Assembly (NCBI GenBank): GCA_025359965.1
Contig: JANYDC010000028.1
Coordinates: forward strand, 62,001 to 126,000
Length of the DNA: 64,000 nt
DNA from: Pedosphaera sp.
GTDB lineage: Bacteria > Verrucomicrobiota > Verrucomicrobiia > Limisphaerales > SXQI01
Direction: 5' to 3'
The translations under genes and the position numbers were made by a program. Of this stretch, positions 18,403 to 27,100 are shown piece by piece (position 1 is the stretch's first letter; each line of letters starts with the position of its first letter). The notes beneath the pieces are model-generated. The model saw only the letters and a program-made list of their open reading frames with translations. It searched no databases and was not told where the DNA came from.

Positions 18403-19157
18403 GCAGCAGCTTTCGGATCAATGCCCACACTCGCAAGAGTTAGCGGCTCGTAATGGGCCAACCGTCGGGAAACCCGCGAGAGCAAAGCCAATTCAACCTC
18501 ACGATCTCCTAGAGATTTGCGCCAGCCATTCCTTCGCTCGTTTTCATCCGGCGTCTGGTCTGTCAGGGACTTTCCTTCAGCCAGACACCACCATGCTTGA
18601 AGGCATGTTTCAACCGCAGACTTAAGAGTAATTCCAGTTTGAAGCTGTGCCTCCACCCATGTCGCTGCGGACCGCTCCAATTCAGGCTCCACAATCGCCA
18701 CCGCAACCGGCCCTTTAACCTTTTCAAAAGTGCCGTCGTGCCGAAGGCGGATCACCACATCCTCCCCCGCCGAACCATGCAACTCCACGAGCAGTAGTTC
18801 CACCAGAAAAGGTGAATTGAAAATCTGCTCGAAAGCCGCTTTCAATTGTGGCCCCAACCCAAAACCGACCAATCGGCGCAAACTGACATCCTCCGGCGCG
18901 CGGGTAAAAGCCTCCATATGCGCGGCGTCGATTGCGGCCTGACGAATACGTTCAATATCAGCAGGATGCCCCAGTGCCACCATTCCATGCCGGTCGAACA
19001 GCTCAAAAACTTTGCTCTGACCGATTCCCACTCCCAGCAGAAGGATTCCTTCAGGCACCTGCACGGCAAAACCGGGCGTGGCCCCCTTGAGTTGTTCGCG
19101 GATATACTCGCGGCGATTCCCAATGGCCTCCAACCAGCGATAAGGTTCGTCTGTCAT
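18399..19157 (-). CDS. prcA: 20S proteasome alpha subunit
   Basis: EYIREQLKGATPGFAVQVPEGILLLGVGIGQSKVFELFDRHGMVALGHPADIERIRQAAIDAAHMEAFTRAPEDVSLRRLVGFGLGPQLKAAFEQIFNSPFLVELLLVEL; adjacent to the beta subunit with a 4-nt overlap. Confidence 0.87.
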   Translation of the reverse strand: MTDEPYRWLEAIGNRREYIREQLKGATPGFAVQVPEGILLLGVGIGQSKVFELFDRHGMVALGHPADIERIRQAAIDAAHMEAFTRAPEDVSLRRLVGFGLGPQLKAAFEQIFNSPFLVELLLVELHGSAGEDVVIRLRHDGTFEKVKGPVAVAIVEPELERSAATWVEAQLQTGITLKSAVETCLQAWWCLAEGKSLTDQTPDENERRNGWRKSLGDREVELALLSRVSRRLAHYEPLTLASVGIDPKAAA

Positions 19158-19945
19158 GTTTGGACAAAGTATTTGGCCTGATCTTCCTCCGAGACGGATT
19201 CAACCCCGTTTGCACTCAGCAAACGGATCGTGGCAAAATGATTTTGGGAGGGATTCACTCCACCTGTAGCGGAGTCAAACTCGGCCGCCGACGACAACAC
19301 TCTCAAAGAAAAACGCACTGCCTCGGGCAGACCCATTTGAGAAGGTCTCGGTGCTCCATAACGCTCTTGGAAACTTAGTATGCTACGAACCGTCCCGGAT
19401 CCTGACCCCGAGGCCGCATAACCCACCGCAAGGAATTGCGCGCCTAATGGGTCGTAGAAAAAAATGCGGGGCTGCGGCGGCGAGGCAGCCTCATCCAAGC
19501 TGGCAAAAATTGGCACCACAATACCCACCCCCTGCATGGTGAGCGGCAGATTTTCCCTTAGCAGTCGAGCCAGCGCGCGCACCTTGGCCGGCAGGCTGAG
19601 CGGTTGAAGCTGACTGCGCCGGTAGTACTCAAACGAAGTCTGCATCACTCGCGCCATCTCAAAGGCCGTGGCAGGAACCCCCGCGATGGCCAGCAAGGAT
19701 ACGCGGTCGATTTCCATGACCTTGTCCACCGTGTCCGTGACAATCTGGTTGCCAGCCGTGGCTCGGCGGTCGCCTGCCATTAAAACACCGCCCGCGTAAT
19801 GAAAAGCAAAAACAGTGGTCGCCTGGGTCTGTTCCGGCATGGACGCGGACACTCCATCGTGGCGGGCGGAGATGGCCGAATGCCGCGCGAGGAGGGAAAC
19901 AAAATCCCCGGCCACGGTTTCCACTGGAGCAGAGCGCGTGATCAT
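19154..19945 (-). CDS. prcB: 20S proteasome beta subunit
   Basis: Propeptide followed by (QA)TTVFAFHYAGGVLMAGDRRATAGNQIVTDTVDKVMEIDRVSLLAIAG; Thr1, Asp17 and Lys33 equivalents present. Confidence 0.92.
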   Translation of the reverse strand: MITRSAPVETVAGDFVSLLARHSAISARHDGVSASMPEQTQATTVFAFHYAGGVLMAGDRRATAGNQIVTDTVDKVMEIDRVSLLAIAGVPATAFEMARVMQTSFEYYRRSQLQPLSLPAKVRALARLLRENLPLTMQGVGIVVPIFASLDEAASPPQPRIFFYDPLGAQFLAVGYAASGSGSGTVRSILSFQERYGAPRPSQMGLPEAVRFSLRVLSSAAEFDSATGGVNPSQNHFATIRLLSANGVESVSEEDQAKYFVQT

Positions 19946-20130
19946 TGGCCTGTTCGCTGGCGGTAGCGCTTGGCCTGGTCTGGATCCACCTTGCGCATTT
20001 TTTTCAGTAATTCCTCAACGTTGGGCTTGTCCACCTTCGGAGCCGATGGGCCTTCAGCGGGACCTCCTCCGCCACCGGGTGCCGCAGGACGGGTTTTTTG
20101 CGATTGATCGGGCATAAGATTGTTCCTCAT
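19942..20130 (-). CDS. UBact/Pup-like small protein modifier, C-terminal Gln form
   Basis: 62 aa MRNNLMPDQSQKTRPAAPGGGGGPAEGPSAPKVDKPNVEELLKKMRKVDPDQAKRYRQRTGQ; disordered Gly/Pro-rich N-half, charged helical C-half and C-terminal RTGQ; lies between dop-like and prcB genes with 4-nt overlaps on both sides. Confidence 0.88.
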   Translation of the reverse strand: MRNNLMPDQSQKTRPAAPGGGGGPAEGPSAPKVDKPNVEELLKKMRKVDPDQAKRYRQRTGQ

Positions 20131-21647
20131 GGTTTGGAAACCAGCTTCAGTAGATCATCCGGCTTTTGGGCATCGTCAACAATTTGATTGTATCTCAATA
20201 CATCCTCCGGCGCGAACAAATCCATCAGGGAAATGCGGATGGGGCCCCGGGTTCCCTCCAGCGTGACGTGATCCCATTGCGCGGCAAGGACGGCTTTTGG
20301 GAATTTTTGCACGCAACGTCCCCTCACGTATGCGCGAGTTGTCGCCGGGGGGTGTTGCAAGGCTCCCGCCACTAACGCCTCGCTTACAGCGTTCCTCATC
20401 GCGCCCACCCGCTCCAACCCATAATAAAGGCCCTCTTCCAGGTCAAGACGGTGATACTCCAAATCCAAACTCTGCAACCACGGATCATCATCACCGACAT
20501 TCTGCGCCGATTGAAACTCGCGGATAAGCGAAAGTTTTGCCACCCAATCAAGCCGGTCACGGCACCGGGTATGGTCGGCCTCAAGATCACTCAACACTTC
20601 CTCCCAATCCCTGACCAAATCCGCACGTTCCGGGGTTTCGAGCGGGCAAAGTCGCCGGACCAACTCAAGATAACCACGCTGCACCTGAATTGCGTTCCCA
20701 GCTTTCTTGCCTCGCAATTGCACGGGCCAGCGGAACTCCCAATCACGGGAAATCGAAACCAAAGCCCCCAATGGATCCGCCAGTTCGGGACAAATTGCCT
20801 TGGGATCCGCAGCGAGTGCCTCCAAAACGAGGGCCGTGGTACCAATCTTTAACCGTGTGGCAAAAGGCGACATATTTGCATCGCCAATGATGACGTGAAA
20901 CCTGCGATACCTCCGTGGATTCGCATGCGGTTCGTCGCGAGTGTTAATGATCGGCCTCCGCTGCATCGTGTCCACGCTTTGCAACTCGCTAAAAAAATCG
21001 CTACGCTGCGCGATTTGAAAACCAGAACGGACAAAACGGTCCTCCTCCTCAACACCAAACTTTCCTGCTCCTGCAAAAATCTGGCGCGTAACCAGAAACG
21101 CCTGCATCCCTTTCGCCAGAACCTCCCACGCAATCGCACGCGGAACCAGATAATTTTCGTGGCAGCCGTAACTGTGACCAAGGAAATCCGTGTTGTTCTT
21201 GTAAAGGCGGACCTGCGACCCGCTCGTTTCACTGAGGTGTCGCGCACAAGCCATCACAATCCGCTCACCCGCCCGGTCATGCGCCACAATCTCATCCAGA
21301 GTGCCGCATTCCGGCGTGCAATACTCAGGATGCGCATGATCGTTATAAAATCTTGCCCCATTACCCAAAACCAAATCGCTTTTAATTTCAGCAAAGGATA
21401 ATTCCCTCCGCGCATCCTGGGCAAAATAATTAGCCTCATCCGTGTCCTGCCTCAAGGCGGCCACCCGAAACCCGCGGGCATCCGCATGAGGATCTTCGCT
21501 GGCATAATCCCACCGCATCGAAACACCGGGCTCAGTCGCGCTGCGCACCAAGGCAATAGACTCGGCAACCACATCGGTCTCACCGGCCGCGTCGCGCGAG
21601 ATTCCAATCTCCGTCTCAATGCCAAACTGGATGGGAGGGTTGCCCAC
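20127..21647 (-). CDS. dop: Dop-like deamidase/depupylase
   Basis: FGIETEIGISRD...MRWDYASEDPHADARGFRVAAL...GARFYNDHAHPEYCTPECGTLDEIVAHDRAGERIV...LYKNNTDFLGHSYGCHENYLVPR...GAGKFGVEEEDRFVRSGFQIAQRSDFFSELQSVDTMQRRPIINTRDEPHANPRRYRRFHVIIGDANMS. Confidence 0.9.
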   Translation of the reverse strand: MGNPPIQFGIETEIGISRDAAGETDVVAESIALVRSATEPGVSMRWDYASEDPHADARGFRVAALRQDTDEANYFAQDARRELSFAEIKSDLVLGNGARFYNDHAHPEYCTPECGTLDEIVAHDRAGERIVMACARHLSETSGSQVRLYKNNTDFLGHSYGCHENYLVPRAIAWEVLAKGMQAFLVTRQIFAGAGKFGVEEEDRFVRSGFQIAQRSDFFSELQSVDTMQRRPIINTRDEPHANPRRYRRFHVIIGDANMSPFATRLKIGTTALVLEALAADPKAICPELADPLGALVSISRDWEFRWPVQLRGKKAGNAIQVQRGYLELVRRLCPLETPERADLVRDWEEVLSDLEADHTRCRDRLDWVAKLSLIREFQSAQNVGDDDPWLQSLDLEYHRLDLEEGLYYGLERVGAMRNAVSEALVAGALQHPPATTRAYVRGRCVQKFPKAVLAAQWDHVTLEGTRGPIRISLMDLFAPEDVLRYNQIVDDAQKPDDLLKLVSKP

Positions 21648-21658
21648 AGCGCAAAACT

Positions 21659-23371
21659 TCAGACAACACGGTTGATCGGACTCCCCGCTTTACGCGGCTT
21701 GATCGGGGCCAGTTTCACCACATTCTCAGGATCAAAATCCGTCAGCTTCAACCAATCCTCTGTCACATCGGATGACGGGAACAAATCATTCTCGCCATAC
21801 TCAAGGCGCATCGCGGCCAGAAGATTGCTCGTCTCGATTGAGGTTTCGCGTTCCGTCTCAATGGAGCGCTTGATAGCCAGGTTCTTGGCACGCTGCACGA
21901 TGGCTGCGATGATCGCGCCGCTCGCCATCTGCCCGCGATACAAGACCTCGCGTTTTCCGCTGCGATGGAACACCTCCAAAAATTCGTTCTCGGGCACTCG
22001 CGCGAACTGCTCGGCCGCAGCTTTCGCGGCCATGACCGATGCGGCTTCCGCCAAGGGCAGCGAATCCTTCAAATAGATCTCATAAATGCGCCGCGCTCCT
22101 GCCTCATCAGGACGGCTCACCTTGATCTTTCGGTCAATGCGGCCGGGGCGCAGAATGGCCGGGTCAATCATATCCGCACGGTTGCTTGCCAGAATGACCA
22201 CCACGTTTTGCAATGGATCGAGCCCGTCCATTTCTGTGCAGAACATCGGCACAATAGTATTACTCATTCCATTGAAACGTCCCGCCCGCCGGGTGCCCAA
22301 CAAGGACTCCGCCTCATCAATAAACAGGAACGCCAGCGCCCCTTCCGCGGCGCGCTCGCGGCATTGTGCAAACAGATCGCGCACTTGCCGCTCCGATTCG
22401 CCCACCCACATATTCAAAAGCTCCGGCCCTTTCACATGCAGAAAAAATTCCGGATGATCCACATTGGTTTTCAGCTTCAACTGCTGACGCAGATTGTAGG
22501 CTGTGGCCTTGCCCAACAACGTCTTGCCACAACCAGGGGGACCATAAAGAAGAAAGCCCTTGGGCACCGAGTAATCAAACCTCTTGAAAAGATCAGCATG
22601 CAGAAAAGGCATCTCAATAGTCTCGCGGATGGATTTCACCGCCTCATCCTGCCCACCCACCCCGCTCCACGGAAGCTCTGTGACTGTCTCCAGGGATCGC
22701 TCAACCCGTTTGCCCATTCCGATCACCTCCAGTGCAACCCTTTGGGTGCTATCGAGCCGAACTTCCAACCCCGGTTTGAGCTTCTCCTTGCTCAGCAATG
22801 ATGAGCGCAGAATTACCAGCGCGTTCATCCCGCTTTCCTGTCCAATCTTCAAGCGCCCATCCGAAAGCAATTCATCAATGCGCACAATGGGCCCGTTGCG
22901 GTCAAATCCCAACGCCTGAACCACCGCAAACGCCTCATTGCACAAAACCCGCTGCCCCACCTGCAAACTCACCAGTGGAATCGCCGGATCGACACGGCAG
23001 ACATAGTCCGTGCCTCCCACACAAACGTGCGCCTTGTCCGGATCAATCGTCATCAAAAGGGTGCCTACCCGGAAGGCGGGCGACCGCAGTTTCTCCACGA
23101 TGGCATCCAATTTTTCGAGTGCCGCACTGGCTTGGAAAGTCATATCCTCCATCGCCGATATGCGCTCGCGCAGGTAAACCAGATCCAGAAGGGATGAATG
23201 ACGATTGGGCAGCTTTGAGGCAATCAAATCCACCAGTTGCAACGCCGACAGCTTCTCCAATTCCTCGCGTGGCAGCAGTTCGCTCAGCGGGGAGTCCTCA
23301 AAGGATATGGGGTCGGGATTATGATGCGGCCCATCACCCCCGCCGGGGCTTTTCTTTTTCGACTCAGCCAT
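21659..23371 (-). CDS. Proteasome-activating AAA ATPase (Mpa/ARC-like)
   Basis: N-terminal coiled coil, OB-like domain (VGTLLMTIDPDKAHVCVGGTDYVCRVDPAIPLVSLQVGQRVLCNEAFAVV), AAA module LLYGPPGCGKTLLGKA, FLFIDEAESLLGTR, ASNRADMIDPAILRPGRIDRKIKVSRP. Confidence 0.92.
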   Translation of the reverse strand: MAESKKKSPGGGDGPHHNPDPISFEDSPLSELLPREELEKLSALQLVDLIASKLPNRHSSLLDLVYLRERISAMEDMTFQASAALEKLDAIVEKLRSPAFRVGTLLMTIDPDKAHVCVGGTDYVCRVDPAIPLVSLQVGQRVLCNEAFAVVQALGFDRNGPIVRIDELLSDGRLKIGQESGMNALVILRSSLLSKEKLKPGLEVRLDSTQRVALEVIGMGKRVERSLETVTELPWSGVGGQDEAVKSIRETIEMPFLHADLFKRFDYSVPKGFLLYGPPGCGKTLLGKATAYNLRQQLKLKTNVDHPEFFLHVKGPELLNMWVGESERQVRDLFAQCRERAAEGALAFLFIDEAESLLGTRRAGRFNGMSNTIVPMFCTEMDGLDPLQNVVVILASNRADMIDPAILRPGRIDRKIKVSRPDEAGARRIYEIYLKDSLPLAEAASVMAAKAAAEQFARVPENEFLEVFHRSGKREVLYRGQMASGAIIAAIVQRAKNLAIKRSIETERETSIETSNLLAAMRLEYGENDLFPSSDVTEDWLKLTDFDPENVVKLAPIKPRKAGSPINRVV

Positions 23372-23460
23372 GCGCCGAACCTAACCTCCCCGGCTCACTT
23401 TGCAACCCCTGAGCAATAACATTCAATCAAATTAAGCGAAGGAAACTCTCACCCCTGCCA

Positions 23461-23489
23461 TTGACTCCAGCCAACGCAACATGTAGACA
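23461..23489 (+). promoter_or_regulatory. Putative sigma70-like promoter for lexA
   Basis: TTGACT at 23461-23466, 17-bp spacer, TAGACA at 23484-23489 (weak -10 inside the palindrome). The TTG used as the start in the ORF track is better read as the -35 box. Confidence 0.4.
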
Positions 23490-23497
23490 TATGTCTA
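23484..23497. promoter_or_regulatory. Perfect 14-bp palindrome, candidate LexA-family operator
   Basis: TAGACATATGTCTA is its own reverse complement; it ends 2 nt before the likely lexA ATG (23500) and lies in the divergent region between the proteasome operon and lexA. Confidence 0.6.
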
Positions 23498-23499
23498 GT

Positions 23500-24123
23500 A
23501 TGGATACTTTGACCGCCACCCAGAGCAAAATTTTCGATTTCATCCGTCAGCGGCTTCAGAATGGAGAAAGTTCACCCACCCTGCGCGAGGTTTCCCAATG
23601 CTTCAAATACAGCAGCGTTCGGGCCGCCGAATGCCATGTCCAAGCCCTGATCCAAAAAGGGTGGCTCTCATCCTCTCCCGGCAAAGCCCGATCCCTCCGG
23701 GTGGGCCCGGCTGCCCAACTCACTCGATCGACCATCGCCGACGTGCCCCTGTTCGGAAGCATACCTGCGGGATTACCAGGGGATCGCCAACAAGAGGCCG
23801 AAGGATGCGTCTCGGTGGATATTGAATCCATCGGTTTCAAACCGGGCCGCAACACCTTCGCGCTACGGGTGACGGGGGATTCCATGATCGGAAAACACAT
23901 TTGCGATGGGGACGTCGTTCTCATGGAACATGGCCCCGATCCACGCACCGGACAGATTGTGGCGGCACTCATTGACGGCAAAAGCACCCTGAAAACCTTC
24001 GTGGTGAGAAATGGGAAAACCTTCCTCAAGGCGGAGAACCCTAAATATACCGATCTACTTCCTTCTGAGGAACTTATGATTCAAGGCGTGTTGCGCGCCC
24101 TTATTCGCAAGGCCAAGGATTAA
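23500..24123 (+). CDS. lexA: LexA-family SOS repressor / S24 protease
   Basis: wHTH (TATQSKIFDFIRQRLQNGESSPTLREVSQCFKYSSVRAAECHVQALIQKGWL), Ala-Gly cleavage context SIPAGLP, catalytic Ser in GDSMIGKHICDGDVV, Lys in DGKSTLKTF. Start chosen at ATG 23500 (ATG 23491 is the alternative). Confidence 0.9.
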   Translation: MDTLTATQSKIFDFIRQRLQNGESSPTLREVSQCFKYSSVRAAECHVQALIQKGWLSSSPGKARSLRVGPAAQLTRSTIADVPLFGSIPAGLPGDRQQEAEGCVSVDIESIGFKPGRNTFALRVTGDSMIGKHICDGDVVLMEHGPDPRTGQIVAALIDGKSTLKTFVVRNGKTFLKAENPKYTDLLPSEELMIQGVLRALIRKAKD

Positions 24124-24127
24124 CGCC

Positions 24128-27100
24128 ATGCGCCTGCGCTCAATCGTGCATTTGGATGCCGACGCGTTCTTCGCCGCTGTTGAGCAGGCCTCCGATCCCA
24201 ACCTACGCGGCAAAGCCATCGCCGTGGGAGGTGAGAAACGGGGCATTATTGCCTCTGCCTCCTACGAGGCACGGGCCTTTGGGGTTTACACGCCCATGCC
24301 CACCGCCCATGCCCGCAAGCTCTGCCCCAAGCTCATTGTACTCCCCGGTGATTTCGAGCGGTATGAGCAGTTTTCCAATTGGATGTTTGGCTACTGCTAC
24401 GATTTCACCCCGGAGGTGGAACAAACCTCCATTGATGAGGGATACTTTGATTTAACCAGCTCTCGAAAACCCGCCGTTGAGGTGGCTGAAAAAATCAGAA
24501 AAGCCATTCGGCAAAAACTAAAGATCACTGTCAGCGAAGGCATTGCTTCCAACAAACTGGTCAGTGCCATCGCTTCGAAGCTGAACAAACCCTCCGCCTT
24601 CAGCGAGATCCGCCCCGGAAGCGAGAAAGAGTTCCTCCACCCGCTGGCCAATAAATGGCTGCCCGGGGTGGGCCCCAAAACCAGCGTGCGATTGAATGCG
24701 GCCGGACTGGCAAGAATCAGTCAGATTGCCCTCACACCGCCGGAGCTGCTCGAACTTATTTTGGGCAGGCAGGCCATGCAAATCCGTCAATTTGCCCAGG
24801 GTATCGATCCGCGTCCGCTGGTGCTCAGCCCGGAATCGCAAAAATCCTACAGCAAACAGGAGACCTTTAAGGAGGATCTGACTGACGAAAGCTATCTTTC
24901 GGCTGTTCTGCGGCGCATGGCCGATGAGCTGTTCGCGGATGTGCGCGCCGAGCGCCGCAGCATTCGCACCCTCACGGTCAAAGTCCGGTACAACGACATG
25001 GCCGAGGATCAGGTCAGCGAAAGCCTTTTGGAGCCGACCGATCTGGAGGCCGAGGTATACGGACGACTCGAAACCATGCTGCGCACCGCTTGGAAAAGAC
25101 GGGTCAGTGTGCGGCTGGTATCCCTAAAATTATCCAACCTTTACGACAGCCGCTTTCGCAGTGAACTCGCCTTGGGCAATGAGGGTATACGGAGGGAAGC
25201 CCGTTCCCGGCTGGCCGGAGTGGTCGACCTGCTTCGCAAGACCCACGGTGATGGGGTCATTCTGCACGGACACGATTTCCGCCTGCGGGAACCGCCCTCG
25301 GAATCCGCCAAGGTAACGCCAACGCCGCTCGTTAATTTGCCGTCAGTGTCCAAAGCAATTGCACCGCGCACCACCACCTCCGTCCCCCTGCGCGTTCACA
25401 GTTATTATTCCTTTCTTGATTCCACTCTGTCCCCAGCTGAAGTGGTGCGACTGGCTCATGAACGGGGCTTTCCGGCGGTGGCCCTGACCGATTATGGAAA
25501 CCTGCACGGAGCCTGTGCCTTTGCGGAAGCGGCCAAAAGCGAGGGTGTCAAGGCCATCTTCGGCACCGAACTTCGCGTCGGTTCCGCACCGCTGCTCCTG
25601 TATGTCCAAAATCAAACCGGATACGCCAACCTCTGCCGGCTTTTGTCATTGCACGCCAACCCCACTGCGGAGGGCGACGGAATCTCGGTCGCTTCCCGCC
25701 AAAGAGCGCCGCTGAGGGAAGCACTGTTGCACGGACTGACCGATGGACTGCTGGCGGTTAGCTCCGACCCCACCCTCGCAAAACTTTTTCCGGGTCGCTT
25801 TTATTTGGGGGGAGAGTTAGCCCGTCGTGGAAGCCTGCCCCATGCCCTTTGTCCGCCGGTGTTTTACGCTGATGCTTCGGACCGGCTGCGATACGACATT
25901 GTGCAGAGCATCCGAACACTTACCTTGCTCAGACAGCCTCATCCCGAGAAACGCGCGCAAGGTGGGTATCACTTTCGTTCGTCCGCCGAGTTATCAGCGC
26001 GTTTCAAAGACACTCCCGCGTCACTGCATGCCACCGTGGAAATTGCCGAGCGCTGCGAGTTCGAATTCCCCCTTGGAAAGCCGCAGTTCCCTCCATTCCA
26101 CACCCGGGACGGCTCGTCGTCCAAAGAATTTCTGAAGCGCACGGTTTTGAATGGATTGAAAATGCGTTATGACGGGAAAAAAATCCTTTCCGAACGTAAG
26201 ATGACCGTCTCCATGTCTCAGGTCATCGCCCAGGTGGAAACCGAACTTTCGATCATCACCGAGGTGGGTTACGAGGATCTGTTCCTCTCGACTTGGGAAC
26301 TGTTGCAAGTGTGCCGCCAACACGGCATCGAATGGATCACGCGCGGCAGCGCCGCCGACAGTCTGGTCTGCTACTGCCTGAGTATCTCCGAGGTTTGCCC
26401 CATCCGTTTCGGCCTATATTTCCGCCGTTTTCTGAACAAGGAGCGCATGGCCTTGCACAAACTCCCCGATATTGACATCGATTTTCCCCATGACCGTAAG
26501 GACGACGTGGTAAACCTGCTCTTTGCGCGGCACGGAAAGGAACACTGCGCGGTGGTTGGCGGTTTCTCCACCTTTCAAGCCCGCAGTGCTGTGGCTGACG
26601 TGGCCAAAGTGCTGGGGGTTTCAGAACACCAGATCCGCCGATTCACTGAACGCTTCCCGTGGAGCTTTGGTGGGGGCTGGGTTTCTGAGGATCACCATAA
26701 CTCGCGGGGCGCAGATCTTCTCGCCTTATTGAGGGCAAGTCCCGAATGCCGGGATATGCCCCTCGACGAGGAACCCTTTAAGACAGCGGTGGAAACCGCC
26801 GCTTTTCTCGACGGTTTTCCGCGCCATCCCAAAATGCATCCGTGCGGTGTGGTTCTTTCCAAGCAACCGATGCACGAGCTGACCCCTACTTTCACGTCCA
26901 ACAAAGGCTGGCCCACTACGCACTTCGACATGGACGCCGTGGAAGAGGTGGGATTGGTCAAGACCGACATCCTTGCCCAGGGTGGGCTGGCTGTGATGAG
27001 GGATGTAAGAGATTCATTGGCCAGCAAAGGGATCAAAGTGGATCTGGCCGCGTTGGAACCGTGGGAGGACCAAAAGGTTTGGGACATGATCTCCAGCGGC

